A stretch of 64,000 nt of DNA, taken from contig CP018783.1 in NCBI GenBank assembly GCA_002025645.1, forward strand, positions 3,038,001-3,102,000, given 5' to 3'. Below the pieces are notes generated by a model. The model had not been told where the DNA came from, made no database searches, and saw nothing but the letters and a program-made list of their open reading frames with translations. Shown piece by piece: positions 34,361 through 43,479 of the stretch. The position numbers and the translations under genes were made by a program. Source of the DNA: Curtobacterium pusillum (GTDB lineage Bacteria > Actinomycetota > Actinomycetes > Actinomycetales > Microbacteriaceae). The number at the start of each line of letters is the position of its first letter. Positions within the stretch are counted from its first letter, which is position 1.

Positions 34361-35149
34361 ATGAGGGATTCGACAGACACGGCGGGCGCAGCTGCGAAAG
34401 CACCGCACGGCATCGCCGACGTGGCGCGTTCCGCCGGTGTGTCGAGCCGCACGTTGCGCCACTACGACGCGATCGGGCTGCTGCCCGCAACGGCGGTCGG
34501 CGACGGCGGACTCCGCCGCTACGACGACCGCGCCCTCGTCCGGTTGCAGCGGATCCTGCTCCTGCGCGGGCTCGGACTCGGTCTGCCCGAGATCCGACGG
34601 GTCCTCGACGGGGAGCAGGATGACGTCACGGCCCTCACCGCGCATGTCGCGTGGCTGGAACGCGAGCGCGACCGGCTCGCCCGACAGCTCGCGGCCGTGC
34701 GCGCCACCATCACCAGGATCGAGAAGGGAGAGGACATGAACGCCACCGACACGTTCGACGGGTTCGACCAGACCCGGTTCAAGCAAGAGGTCGAGGAGCG
34801 CTGGGGCACCGACGCCTGGGACCGCGGCGCACGCTGGTGGGACTCCAAGGACGCCACCGCGAAGGAGGCCTTCCAGGCCGAGCAGCGGGCGATCGCGCAG
34901 GACGCCGCGGCGCTCGCCGCGTCCGGCGCGGGGCCGGCATCCGAGGCCGGCACCGCACTCGCGCGGCGCCAGTTCGCCTGGCTCGCGCAGGCGACGCCCC
35001 CGGCCGAGCTCACCGCCGACCGATTCCGCACGCTCGCTGACATGTACGTGCAGGACGAGCGGTTCACGCACGCGTACGAGTGGGCGGGTACGGGCGCCGC
35101 GCGCGCCCTGCGGGACGCGATGCACGCGCTGGCCGACCGCGGCCTGTGA
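34361..35149 (+). CDS. MerR family regulator with TipAS domain (TipA-like)
   Basis: 262 residues. N-terminal MerR helix-turn-helix (GIADVARSAGVSSRTLRHYD, then LRRYDDRALVRLQRILLLRG), a coiled-coil dimer helix (WLERERDRLARQLAAVRATI), then a TipAS effector domain (about 150-260: RWGTDAWDRGARWWDSK, YVQDERFTHAYEWAGTGAA). TipA proteins sense thiopeptides and other hydrophobic compounds. The promoter architecture suggests autoactivation. Confidence 0.93.
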   Translation: MRDSTDTAGAAAKAPHGIADVARSAGVSSRTLRHYDAIGLLPATAVGDGGLRRYDDRALVRLQRILLLRGLGLGLPEIRRVLDGEQDDVTALTAHVAWLERERDRLARQLAAVRATITRIEKGEDMNATDTFDGFDQTRFKQEVEERWGTDAWDRGARWWDSKDATAKEAFQAEQRAIAQDAAALAASGAGPASEAGTALARRQFAWLAQATPPAELTADRFRTLADMYVQDERFTHAYEWAGTGAARALRDAMHALADRGL

Positions 35150-35150
35150 C

Positions 35151-35197
35151 GGACGACCCGTGCCGACAGGCGGACTGCCTGGAGGCACGGGTCGTCC
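35151..35197. terminator. Hairpin between MerR and PadR genes
   Basis: Perfect 14-bp stem GGACGACCCGTGCC / GGCACGGGTCGTCC with a 19-base loop, starting one base after the MerR stop and serving two convergent genes. The right arm embeds CTGGAGGCACGG (35179-35190). Confidence 0.7.
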
Positions 35198-35218
35198 CCG
35201 TCTGTCGGCCGACGGCCG

Positions 35219-35800
35219 TCAGAGCGACTTGCGCAGTGCCTCCAGGCCGTCGCGCAGACGCGTCACGGTGTCGGCGGTGAGCGTGCCGCGCGTGGCGCGG
35301 CGGCGGAGGTCCGCACGGACCTGCTGCCGGAACGACGACAGGGCCATCTCGACCTCGCGGAGTGCCCGGGCACCCTCGGACGGCACGTCGACGGGCTCGT
35401 CGGCGGTCCGGCCACGCGGCGCCTGCGCGCTCGCGGCGAGGTCGGCGCGGAGGGACCGCATGGCCTCGCCCACCGAGGCACGGACGCCGTCGGCGAGGGA
35501 CTTCACCGAGTCGTTCACGCCGTTCTCGACCTCGGCGATCTCGTCGGCGCGGGCGTCCAGCTCGGCCCGACCCGCGTCGGTGATCGCGTAGACGGTCTTC
35601 CGGCCGTCCGCGGACTTCGACACGAGTCCTTCTTCCTCGAGCTTGGCGAGCCGCGGGTACACGGTGCCGGCGCTCGGGACGTAGGTGCCGCCGAAGCGGT
35701 CGCCGAGGGCCTGGATGACCTCGTACCCGTGCATCGGGTGGTCGGCGAGCAGGACGAGCAGGTACAGGCGCAGGTGGCCGTGGGCGAAGACGGGGCTCAT
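35219..35800 (-). CDS. PadR family regulator
   Basis: 193 residues. PadR core: HLRLYLLVLLADHPMHGYEV, GTYVPSAGTVYPRLAKLEEE, GRKTVYAITDAGRAEL, then a basic helical tail. The ATG at 35800 overlaps the stop of the DUF4097 gene upstream (ATGA), so it is the second gene of that operon. The operon leader carries two ATACATCGCGA-type sites, the known kind of operator for this DUF4097-linked PadR. Confidence 0.9.
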   Translation of the reverse strand: MSPVFAHGHLRLYLLVLLADHPMHGYEVIQALGDRFGGTYVPSAGTVYPRLAKLEEEGLVSKSADGRKTVYAITDAGRAELDARADEIAEVENGVNDSVKSLADGVRASVGEAMRSLRADLAASAQAPRGRTADEPVDVPSEGARALREVEMALSSFRQQVRADLRRRATRGTLTADTVTRLRDGLEALRKSL

Positions 35801-36630
35801 TCGACGACCTCCGTGTCCACGTCGGCCGGGGCCTCGGGTGCCGCGTGCAGCACCGCGATGTCGCCGGAGACCGAGTTCACCCGGAGGTCGAGCCACTGCC
35901 CGGACAGCTCGCCGCCCTGCTTGACGTAGGAGCCACGGACGCCGCGGATCTCGGAGTCGTCGAACTGCAGCTTGCCGGACGCCGTGCTCACGGTGCACTG
36001 GTAGGGCACGCCGTCCTCGAGTCGGACGCTCACCGATCCGGACACCGTGTTCACGCGTGCCGAGTCCGGGGTGCCGTGCAGGTCGAGCACGACGTCGGCA
36101 CTCACGCCGTCGGCCGAGAACCGGGGGATCGCACCCGTCGCCACGACGTCGCCGGACACGGTGTGGACCGTCAGGGCGCCGTCGAGCTCGCGGATGGTCG
36201 TGGTGCCGGACACCGCGTTGACCGTCACGTCGCCCGCGACGTCGTCGACGACCAGGTCCCCGGACACCGTGTTGAGCGTGGCGCCGCGGTTCGTGCCGGA
36301 GAGCAGCGCCCCCGCGGAGACGACCCCGACCGTGACGATCGCGTCGCGGGGAACCAGCACGCTGACGTCGGCGTGGGCCTTGCCGCGGAAGGACTTCAGG
36401 AACCCGATCGGGTCGTCCCAGCGGACCTGCGGGTGGTCGATGGTGAGCGTGTCGCCGTCGAGCTCGATCTTCATCGGCTTGCCGGACACGCTGTGCACCT
36501 CGACGCGGGCGGTCGGCTCGTCGTGGGCGACGACGTCGACCTGGCCACCGGCGAGGCCCACGCGCAAGCGGCGGACGATCCCGGTGTCGATCACCTTCGG
36601 CTCCTCGACGAGCCACTTCTCCTCGGCCAT
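35797..36630 (-). CDS. DUF4097 family beta-helix protein
   Basis: 277 residues, an almost pure ladder of repeats: NTVSGDLVVDDVAGDVTVNA, VSGTTTIRELDGALTVHTVS, ARVNTVSGSVSVRL, RVNSVSGDIAVLHA. About eight VSG[DST] rungs recur every 17-20 residues, as in DUF4097 adhesin-like domains. No signal peptide, so probably cytosolic. ATG follows GAGGAGGCAAC. Coupled with PadR; role in envelope-stress-type sensing is inference. Confidence 0.88.
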   Translation of the reverse strand: MAEEKWLVEEPKVIDTGIVRRLRVGLAGGQVDVVAHDEPTARVEVHSVSGKPMKIELDGDTLTIDHPQVRWDDPIGFLKSFRGKAHADVSVLVPRDAIVTVGVVSAGALLSGTNRGATLNTVSGDLVVDDVAGDVTVNAVSGTTTIRELDGALTVHTVSGDVVATGAIPRFSADGVSADVVLDLHGTPDSARVNTVSGSVSVRLEDGVPYQCTVSTASGKLQFDDSEIRGVRGSYVKQGGELSGQWLDLRVNSVSGDIAVLHAAPEAPADVDTEVVE

Positions 36631-36643
36631 GTTGCCTCCTCGA

Positions 36644-36688
36644 ACTCGCGATGTATCGCGTCTGTGGACGACACGTTATATCGCGAGT
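36644..36688 (-). promoter_or_regulatory. Paired PadR operator sites
   Basis: ACTCGCGATGTATCGCG (36644-36660) and TATATCGCGAGT (36677-36688): two ATCGCGA-centred sites facing each other with outer arms ACTCGCGAT / ATCGCGAGT, directly before the DUF4097-padR operon. Confidence 0.65.
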
Positions 36689-36725
36689 TGCTCTGACGCA
36701 AGGTCTGGGAGCCGACCATCTCCAC

Positions 36726-37394
36726 TCAGGGGACCGGCGTGACGGAGGCGGGGCGTGCCTCCAGGCTGGTGGTCGCGGCGCGAGCCGTGCGTTCCGGACT
36801 CCACGGGAACCGGCGGAAGACGGGCATCAGGGGCTGGACCATCGGGCCGATCGCGAACGCGGCGATCACGGTGCCCGCACCGACGTCGCCGCCGAGCAGC
36901 CAACCGACGATCACGACCGACACCTCGATCGCGGTCCGCGCGGCCCACACCGGCCAGCCGAGTCGCTCGTGCAGGCCGACCATCAGGCCGTCCCGGGCGC
37001 CCGTGCCGAACCCGGCGCCGATGTAGAACGCCGTGGCCAGCGCGAGCAGCAGGAGTCCGGCGACGAACAGCAGGATCCGTCCGGCGAGCGCCGACGGGGT
37101 CGGGACGAGCCAGAGCACGAGGTCCGCCGACGGTCCGATCGCCAGGGCGTTGAGCAGCGTGCCGATGCCGGGCTTCTGCCGGAGCGGGATCCAGAACAGC
37201 AGGATGACGCCGCTCGACACCACGGTGATGACGCCGAACGACCACGGCACGACGTTCTCGAGGCCCTCGGTGAGCACCGTCCACGAACTCACGCCGACGA
37301 CGGCCCGGACCTGCAGTGCCGTCGATGCCCCGTAGAGGAACAGGCCGACGAAGAGCTGGACGAAGCGGAGCGTGAGAGCGGTGGAGCGGGGCAT
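36726..37394 (-). CDS. YczE/YyaS/YitT family membrane protein
   Basis: 222 residues with about six membrane helices. RFVQLFVGLFLYGASTALQV, GFGTGARDGLMVGLHER and the GVITVVSSGVILLFWIPLRQ helix mark the YczE group. Divergent from a MocR regulator; the yczE-yczR pair is an established arrangement in Bacillus and actinobacteria. ATG at 37394. Contains a CGTGCCTCCAG motif near its 3' end. Transport substrate unknown. Confidence 0.88.
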   Translation of the reverse strand: MPRSTALTLRFVQLFVGLFLYGASTALQVRAVVGVSSWTVLTEGLENVVPWSFGVITVVSSGVILLFWIPLRQKPGIGTLLNALAIGPSADLVLWLVPTPSALAGRILLFVAGLLLLALATAFYIGAGFGTGARDGLMVGLHERLGWPVWAARTAIEVSVVIVGWLLGGDVGAGTVIAAFAIGPMVQPLMPVFRRFPWSPERTARAATTSLEARPASVTPVP

Positions 37395-37412
37395 GGCTCG
37401 ATCGTGCGCGGG

Positions 37413-37437
37413 ATTGGACTGCACGTCGAGGGCCAAT
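37413..37437. promoter_or_regulatory. Likely MocR/YczR operator between divergent genes
   Basis: ATTGG (37413) and CCAAT (37433) flank GACTGCACGTCGAGGG in the 60-base gap; TACCGT (37443-37448) is the -10 for the regulator, six bases before its ATG. Confidence 0.5.
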
Positions 37438-37454
37438 TCGGCTACCGTGGATCC

Positions 37455-38921
37455 ATGACCGTCCTGCCCGCGACCCGCACCGGCGCCGTCCTGCTCAGTG
37501 CCCGTGCCGCCGCGCACCTGCTCACCGACTGGCGTGCAGCCACCGACGCCCCCGCGTACGAGGCGCTGTCCGACGCCCTGCGCGTCCTGGTGATCGACGG
37601 TCGGATCCCGCTCGGCGTGCGCCTGCCGGCCGAGCGGGGACTCGCGACCGCCCTCGGCGTCTCCCGCACCACGGTGGCGAACGCGTACTCGCGGCTGCGG
37701 TCCGACGGGTTCCTCGTGTCGGTCCGTGGCTCCGGCAGTGTGGTCCACCTGCCGCGGGACCTCGCCGGGCGGCCGGACCCGGAACGACTCGGCGGCGTGG
37801 TGTCCGGCGACCTGCTCGACCTCCGCAAGGCGGCGATGCACGCGGCTCCCGGGATCGCCGAGGCCGTCGAACGGGCGGTGCGGCACGTCCCGGCGGCGCT
37901 CGCCGGCATCGGCTACGACACCGTCGGTGACCCGGGACTGCGCGCGGCCATCGCGGCGCGGTACACGGACCGCGGGCTGCCCACCGACGCCTCACAGGTC
38001 GTCGTGACCATCGGCGCGCAGCACGCCATCGCCCTGCTGGCACGGGTGCTCGTCCGTCGCGGCGACGCCGTCCTGGTCGAGTCGCCGACCTACCCGCACG
38101 CGCACGAGGCGTTCCGCGAGGCCGGCGGCCGCCTCGTCGGCGTGCCCGTCGACGCCCGGACCGGGTGGGACGCCGCTGCGCTCGAGACGACACTGCGGCG
38201 GACCGCGCCGGCCGTGGCGTACGTGATGCCCGAACTGCACAACCCCACCGGGGCGACGATGTCGGAGTCCACGCGGGAGCTCCTGCTGTCGGTGGCCTCC
38301 TCGACCGGCACCACGGTGATCGCCGACGAGACGATGGGGGAGCTGCGGATCGAGGGGACGCCGTCGCTCCCGCTGGCCGCCGGGTCCGATGCCGTCGTGA
38401 TGATCGGGTCGGCGGACAAGGTGTTCTGGGGCGGCCTGCGCATCGGCTGGATCCGGGCTGCGCCCGACCTCCTGCAGCGCTTGCTGCTCGCCCGTCCGAC
38501 GGGCGACCTCGGCACGCCCGTCCTCGACCAGCTGGTCGCGCGCGAGCTCGTGCCACGCACGGCGGCCGTCCTGGAGGCGCGGCGCGAGTACCTGCGGCAG
38601 GGTCGCGACGACGTCGTGGGCGCGTTGCGCGCGCGGCTCCCGGAGTGGGACGTCCCGTCGCCGGCGGGCGGGTTGACGACGTGGGTCGGGCTCGGGCGGC
38701 CTGTGTCGAGCGCGCTCGTGCTCGCCGCACGGTCCGAGGGCGTCGTGCTCGCGTCCGGCGGGGTGTTCGGGCCGGACGGCGGGTTCGAGCGGTTCCTGCG
38801 GGTGCCGTTCACGATGCCGCCGGCCGATCGGGTGCGGCTCGTCGACGTGCTGGAGCGGTCGTGGGCGCGGATCGGTGGGGACAGTGCCGGGGTGCGAGGG
38901 TCGTTGGCCGCGGTCGTGTGA
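37455..38921 (+). CDS. MocR-type GntR/aminotransferase regulator (YczR-like)
   Basis: 488 residues. N-terminal GntR winged helix (about 35-100: YEALSDALRVLVIDGRIPLG, GVSRTTVANAYSRLRSDGFL) joined to a fold-type I aminotransferase domain (about 120-480). PLP Lys is in GSADKVFWGGLRIGW; other PLP contacts are PELHNPTGATM and VIADETMGEL. MocR proteins use PLP as effector. Its divergent neighbour is yczE, so I infer the YczR subgroup. Confidence 0.92.
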   Translation: MTVLPATRTGAVLLSARAAAHLLTDWRAATDAPAYEALSDALRVLVIDGRIPLGVRLPAERGLATALGVSRTTVANAYSRLRSDGFLVSVRGSGSVVHLPRDLAGRPDPERLGGVVSGDLLDLRKAAMHAAPGIAEAVERAVRHVPAALAGIGYDTVGDPGLRAAIAARYTDRGLPTDASQVVVTIGAQHAIALLARVLVRRGDAVLVESPTYPHAHEAFREAGGRLVGVPVDARTGWDAAALETTLRRTAPAVAYVMPELHNPTGATMSESTRELLLSVASSTGTTVIADETMGELRIEGTPSLPLAAGSDAVVMIGSADKVFWGGLRIGWIRAAPDLLQRLLLARPTGDLGTPVLDQLVARELVPRTAAVLEARREYLRQGRDDVVGALRARLPEWDVPSPAGGLTTWVGLGRPVSSALVLAARSEGVVLASGGVFGPDGGFERFLRVPFTMPPADRVRLVDVLERSWARIGGDSAGVRGSLAAVV

Positions 38922-39050
38922 ACGGGCGGGTGCGCGCGGGTGCGGGTGCGCGCGTGTGTGCGGCCCGTCATCCTGTGGGGTGACGGCGGGGCGTGCATCT
39001 CGCTCCGTGGGGTGATGTGGTCCGGCCCGTCGGCACGGGAGTCTTGTCGC

Positions 39051-39713
39051 ATGGACACGACCATGAAGGCGACGGCCACGGCTCCGGAGCGCGTCGCGTG
39101 TGCGGCGGTGCCGCCGGCTGCCCGCGTCACGATGGCGCTGACCGGCTCGCTGCTCGCCGGCGTGCTGACCTCGTTCGGTCAGGCAGTCCCCGGGCTGTCG
39201 ACCGTCTCGAACTCCGCCGGACCGTGGTTCGTCGTCGCCGTGCTGCTGTGCCTGCTCGCCGGCGTCCGTGCGGGCCGGGTGGCGCTGCCGCTCGCGATGC
39301 TCCTCGGCGTGGTCCTGCTCGAGCTCATGCACGTGGGGTACTGGGCGACGACGAACCTGCGTGGCTTCCCGGACGTCCTGTCCGTCACGAACTTCTGGGT
39401 CCTCATGGGGATCCCCGCGGGGGTGCTCGCCGGGGCCGTCGCCGTGGCGGTCCGTCCTCCGAGCGTGCGGTGGCGTGGCGCTGCCCTCGGTGCGACCGCG
39501 GCGGTGCTCGTCGGCGAGGGTGTCCGGGCACTGCTCCAGGTCGCCGACACCACCGGGCCGGTGGCCTGGGTGGTCGAGATCGTCGTCGGGGTCGTGCTCC
39601 TCGCGGTGGCCGTCCTGACCGCCCGTGACCCGCTCGGTCGGGTCGTGGCGCTCGGGGTCGGGGTCCTCGGCACGGTCGGGGTGCTCGGGGTGTACCTGGC
39701 GCTCGGCGGCTGA
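39051..39713 (+). CDS. Membrane protein, DUF6518-like
   Basis: 220 residues with six or seven hydrophobic helices. LLAGVLTSFGQAVPG, NSAGPWFVVAVLLCLLAG and a final GVGVLGTVGVLGVYLALGG helix. It resembles DUF6518 proteins, but I hold the family call loosely. ATG at 39051 chosen after TCTTGTCGC; the longer frame begins in low-complexity GC repeats. Function unknown. Confidence 0.7.
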   Translation: MDTTMKATATAPERVACAAVPPAARVTMALTGSLLAGVLTSFGQAVPGLSTVSNSAGPWFVVAVLLCLLAGVRAGRVALPLAMLLGVVLLELMHVGYWATTNLRGFPDVLSVTNFWVLMGIPAGVLAGAVAVAVRPPSVRWRGAALGATAAVLVGEGVRALLQVADTTGPVAWVVEIVVGVVLLAVAVLTARDPLGRVVALGVGVLGTVGVLGVYLALGG

Positions 39714-39822
39714 GGTCCGTTCGGTGCCCGGATGGTCCTCCACCGGTACCGGTCCGTTCCGGGTTCTCCACGGATCGCGGTGATCGCGTCCACGCACGGG
39801 TGGGTCCTGCAAGGATCGGACC

Positions 39823-42800
39823 GTGCACCTCCTCTCGGTCTTCAGTCTCCGCAACCGGGCCCTCATCGCGCTCGTCACCATCGTCGTCGCGGTGTTCGGC
39901 GGCATCGCGCTGACGAGCCTCAAGCAGGAGCTCATCCCGAGCGTCCAGTTCCCCCAGATCGCGATCGTCAGCGCCTACCCCGGTGCCACTCCGGAAGTCG
40001 TGTCGAACGACGTCTCGACGAAGATCGAGCAGGGGATCCAGGCGGTGCCGGACCTCAAGTCCACAACGGCGACGTCGTCCACCGGCCAGAGCGTCGTCTC
40101 CGCCGAGTTCGCCTACGGGTCGAACCTCGCCAGCGCCGAGGACAAGATCCAGACCGTCGTCAACGCACTGTCGCTGCCCGACTCGGTCCAGACGCAGATC
40201 GTCACCGGGTCCTTCGACGACCTGCCGGTCATCCAGCTCGCGGTCTCGGCGACGGGCGACCAGGAACAGCTCGTCGACCGGTTGAACGCCACCGCGATCC
40301 CCGACCTCGAGAAGCTCGACGGCGTGCGCGAGGCCGACGTCTTCGGCAACCCCGGCCGCCGCGTCGTGATCACCCCGGACCGGACGGCGCTCGCCGCACG
40401 GGGCCTCTCGCAGACCGCCATCTCGGACGCCCTCGACGACAACGGCACGCTCATCCCCGGCGGCACGATCACGCAGGACGGCACGACGCTGTCGGTGCAG
40501 ACCGGGCAGCGGATCGCGTCCCTCGACGACATCGAGGCGCTGCCGCTGACCGGGGGGACCTCGTCGGCCACCATCGGCGACGTCGCGAAGGTGGCGATCC
40601 AGGAATCCCCGCGCACCTCGATCAGCCGCGTCGACGGCGAGCAGGCCCTGACGATCGCGATCACGAAGACGCAGGAGGCCAACACCGTCGACGTCTCGAC
40701 CACCGTGCGGGACGCCCTGCCCGACATCGAGAAGAAGATCACCGGCGACCCGAAGATCACCGTGGTGTTCGACCAGGCGCCGTACATCCAGCAGTCGATC
40801 GACTCCCTCGCCGAGGAAGGCCTGCTCGGCCTCGGGTTCGCCGTGATCGTGATCCTGCTGTTCCTGCTGTCGGTCCGGTCCACGATCGTCACGGCGATCT
40901 CGATCCCGACGTCGGTGCTCCTCGCAGCGATCGGCATGCGGGCGGCGGACTACACGCTGAACATCATCACCCTCGCGGCGCTCACGATCGCGATCGGTCG
41001 CGTCGTCGACGACTCGATCGTCGTCATCGAGAACATCAAGCGGCACCTGCAACCCGGCGTCGACCGACGGCAGGCGGTGCTCGACGGCGTGCGCGAGGTC
41101 GCCGGCGCGGTGACGGCGTCGACGGTGACGACGGTCGTCGTGTTCCTGCCGGTGGCGTTCGTGGCCGAGCTCGTCGGTGAGCTGTTCCGTCCGTTCGCCC
41201 TGACCGTGACGATGGCGCTCGTCGCCTCGCTGCTCGTGTCGCTCACGATCGTGCCCGTGCTCGCGTACTGGTTCCTGCGCGCCCCGAAGGCGCACAAGCA
41301 CGCCGGCGCGACCACCTCGTCAGCCGCAGCCGACGCGTCCACCGACACCGCGCCTCCAGGCCGGTCCGCGACGACCGGAGCACTCGCCTCCGCAGCGGAC
41401 CTGCACGACGCTGCCGCCCCCGACCGCCTGCGGCGGGGCTACCAGCCCGTTCTCCGGTGGGTGCTCCGGACCCCGTGGACGGTGCTCATCCTGGCGGTCG
41501 TCGTCCTCGGCGGGACCGCGGCGGCGCTGCCCTTCGTCAAGACGAACTACCTCGGCGACTCCGGCCAGAACACCTTCACGGTGACGCAGGACCTCGACCC
41601 CGGCACCAGCCTCGACGTGCAGTCCGACGAAGCCCGGAAGGTCGAACGCCAGCTGCGCGAGGTGGACGGCGTCGACACCGTGCAGACGACCATCGGCACG
41701 AGCGGACAGTCCATCCAGGCGGCGTTCGGCGGTGGGGCCTCGGCATCGATCCAGTACGCCGTGACGACCGACGCCGACGCCGACCAGGACCGCATCCAGT
41801 CGGACACCCGGAAGCGGTTGAACGCGCTCGAGGGGGCCGGTGACGTCACCGTCTCGTCGGCGGGCGGTGGCTTCGGCGGCAGCAGCGACATCGAGGTGGA
41901 CGTCACGGCGCCGACCCAGGACCAGCTCCGGACCGCGGCCGACCAGGTCCTCCGCGAGATGCGGAAGGTCGACCACACCACCGGGGCGTCGAGCAACCTG
42001 TCCTCGGCGGAGCCCTACCTCGCGGTCCGGGTCGACCGGTCGAAGGCGGCGGCGCTCGGCCTCACCGAGACGCAGGTCGGCGGGATCGTCGCAGCGGCCG
42101 TCTCGCCGCTCGACACCGGCACGGTGGAGATCGACGACGCCTCGCTCGACGTGTACATCGCCGACCCGGAGCCGCCGACGACCTCGACCGCGCTCCGGGG
42201 GCTGTCGATCCCGACGTCGACGGGTGTCGTCCCGCTGTCCGACGTCGCGACCGTCGAGCGTGCCGAGGGGCCGACCACCGTCACCACCTCGGACGCCGTC
42301 CGGACCGCGACCATCACGGTCACCCCGGACGCCACCAACCTGGGCGCAGCGGTGCAGGCCGTCACCACTGCGGTGGATGGACTCGACCTGCCGCGGGGAG
42401 CCTCGGCGACGATCGGCGGCGTGGCCTCGAGCCAGTCGTCGGCGTTCAGTCAGCTCTTGCTCGCGGCGCTCATCGCCATCCTCATCGTCTACGTGGTGAT
42501 GGTCGCGACGTTCCGCAGCCTGCTCCAGCCGCTCCTGCTGCTCGTCTCGGTGCCGTTCGCGGCGACCGGAGCGATCCTGCTGCAGATCGCGTCGGGCATT
42601 CCGATCGGCGTCGCCTCACTGATCGGTGTCCTCATGCTCGTGGGCATCGTCGTGACGAACGCCATCGTGCTCATCGACCTCGTGAACCAGTACCGGCGAC
42701 GAGGCCTCCGTGTGCGCGAAGCACTGGTCGAGGGTGCGACCCGACGCCTCCGCCCGATCCTGATGACGGCGCTCGCGACGATCTTCGCGCTCGTGCCGAT

Positions 42801-42987
42801 GGCGATCGGGCTCACGGGCAAGTCCGGGTTCATCTCGCAGCCGCTGGCGTTGGTCGTGATCGGCGGCCTGGTGTCGTCGACGTTGCTCACCCTCGTGGTG
42901 CTGCCGGCGCTGTACTTCGTCGTCGAACGGGCGCGCGAGCGTCGAGCGGACCGGCGTGCCGCGGCTGCGGAGACTGCCGAGGGTTAG
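39823..42987 (+). CDS. RND efflux pump (AcrB/SwrC-like, HAE1 family)
   Basis: 1054 residues, the usual RND length. First helix then GGIALTSLKQELIPSVQFPQ, porter-domain pairs in both halves, and paired six-helix blocks at about 330-490 and 850-1040. The proton-relay helix reads AIGRVVDDSIVVIENIKRHL, where AcrB has Asp-Asp; second half has MLVGIVVTNAIVLIDLVNQY. A Ser/Thr/Ala-rich loop (about 500-545) contains a CCGCGCCTCCAG motif (41348-41359). No adaptor or outer-membrane partner, as usual in Gram-positives. GTG at 39823 with AAGGAT six bases before. Confidence 0.93.
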   Translation: MHLLSVFSLRNRALIALVTIVVAVFGGIALTSLKQELIPSVQFPQIAIVSAYPGATPEVVSNDVSTKIEQGIQAVPDLKSTTATSSTGQSVVSAEFAYGSNLASAEDKIQTVVNALSLPDSVQTQIVTGSFDDLPVIQLAVSATGDQEQLVDRLNATAIPDLEKLDGVREADVFGNPGRRVVITPDRTALAARGLSQTAISDALDDNGTLIPGGTITQDGTTLSVQTGQRIASLDDIEALPLTGGTSSATIGDVAKVAIQESPRTSISRVDGEQALTIAITKTQEANTVDVSTTVRDALPDIEKKITGDPKITVVFDQAPYIQQSIDSLAEEGLLGLGFAVIVILLFLLSVRSTIVTAISIPTSVLLAAIGMRAADYTLNIITLAALTIAIGRVVDDSIVVIENIKRHLQPGVDRRQAVLDGVREVAGAVTASTVTTVVVFLPVAFVAELVGELFRPFALTVTMALVASLLVSLTIVPVLAYWFLRAPKAHKHAGATTSSAAADASTDTAPPGRSATTGALASAADLHDAAAPDRLRRGYQPVLRWVLRTPWTVLILAVVVLGGTAAALPFVKTNYLGDSGQNTFTVTQDLDPGTSLDVQSDEARKVERQLREVDGVDTVQTTIGTSGQSIQAAFGGGASASIQYAVTTDADADQDRIQSDTRKRLNALEGAGDVTVSSAGGGFGGSSDIEVDVTAPTQDQLRTAADQVLREMRKVDHTTGASSNLSSAEPYLAVRVDRSKAAALGLTETQVGGIVAAAVSPLDTGTVEIDDASLDVYIADPEPPTTSTALRGLSIPTSTGVVPLSDVATVERAEGPTTVTTSDAVRTATITVTPDATNLGAAVQAVTTAVDGLDLPRGASATIGGVASSQSSAFSQLLLAALIAILIVYVVMVATFRSLLQPLLLLVSVPFAATGAILLQIASGIPIGVASLIGVLMLVGIVVTNAIVLIDLVNQYRRRGLRVREALVEGATRRLRPILMTALATIFALVPMAIGLTGKSGFISQPLALVVIGGLVSSTLLTLVVLPALYFVVERARERRADRRAAAAETAEG

Positions 42988-42997
42988 CGGCGGAGGG

Positions 42998-43294
42998 CTA
43001 GCGGCGGTACTCGGCGTCGACGGCGGCGATCGGGTCCGCGGGCGTGGCCGGGGCCTCTTCGCGCTCGACGGCGCGGAACCACGACACGAGCACGCACGTC
43101 AGCGTCACGAGGAACACGACTCCGGCGCCCTGCGACAGCACGGTCATCCGACCGGTCACGGCCGCGTACCCACCGAACGCGACGGTAGCGGTGAACGACA
43201 GCCCGAGCAGGAGCTCGGCGAACGTCTGCAGCGACGAGTGCCGCTCCCAGCGGGTGGCGGTGTCGCGTGCAGGGCGGGTCGAGGTGTCGGTCAC
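42998..43294 (-). CDS. Small membrane protein
   Basis: 98 residues with two membrane helices (LLLGLSFTATVAFGGYAAV and LSQGAGVVFLVTLTCVLVSW) and polar ends. Start GTG at 43294, six bases after CAGACT. Tail to tail with the RND gene, 10 bases apart. No family recognised. Confidence 0.7.
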   Translation of the reverse strand: MTDTSTRPARDTATRWERHSSLQTFAELLLGLSFTATVAFGGYAAVTGRMTVLSQGAGVVFLVTLTCVLVSWFRAVEREEAPATPADPIAAVDAEYRR

Positions 43295-43390
43295 CCTGGA
43301 AGTCTGCGCGGGTGCGGCTCTCGGCGGCAGTCCCGACTCCGGGTGCCACCCGCCCGGGGCACGCCCGGGGCACGCCCGGGGCCGCCGGTG

Positions 43391-43460
43391 CCGAGACTCG
43401 GGCTGAGCGACACCTCTCGCGCTCCACAGCCCGAGAACTGTCGCTGACCGCGAGTCTCGG
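43391..43460. repeat. Family IV palindrome, copy 1
   Basis: Outer arms CCGAGACTCG / CGAGTCTCGG and inner arms AGCGACA / TGTCGCT, with CTCG/CGAG inside. Similar element at 57566-57635. Lies 3' of the esterase gene. Confidence 0.65.
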
Positions 43461-43479
43461 GGTGTATCCGCCCCGGCGC

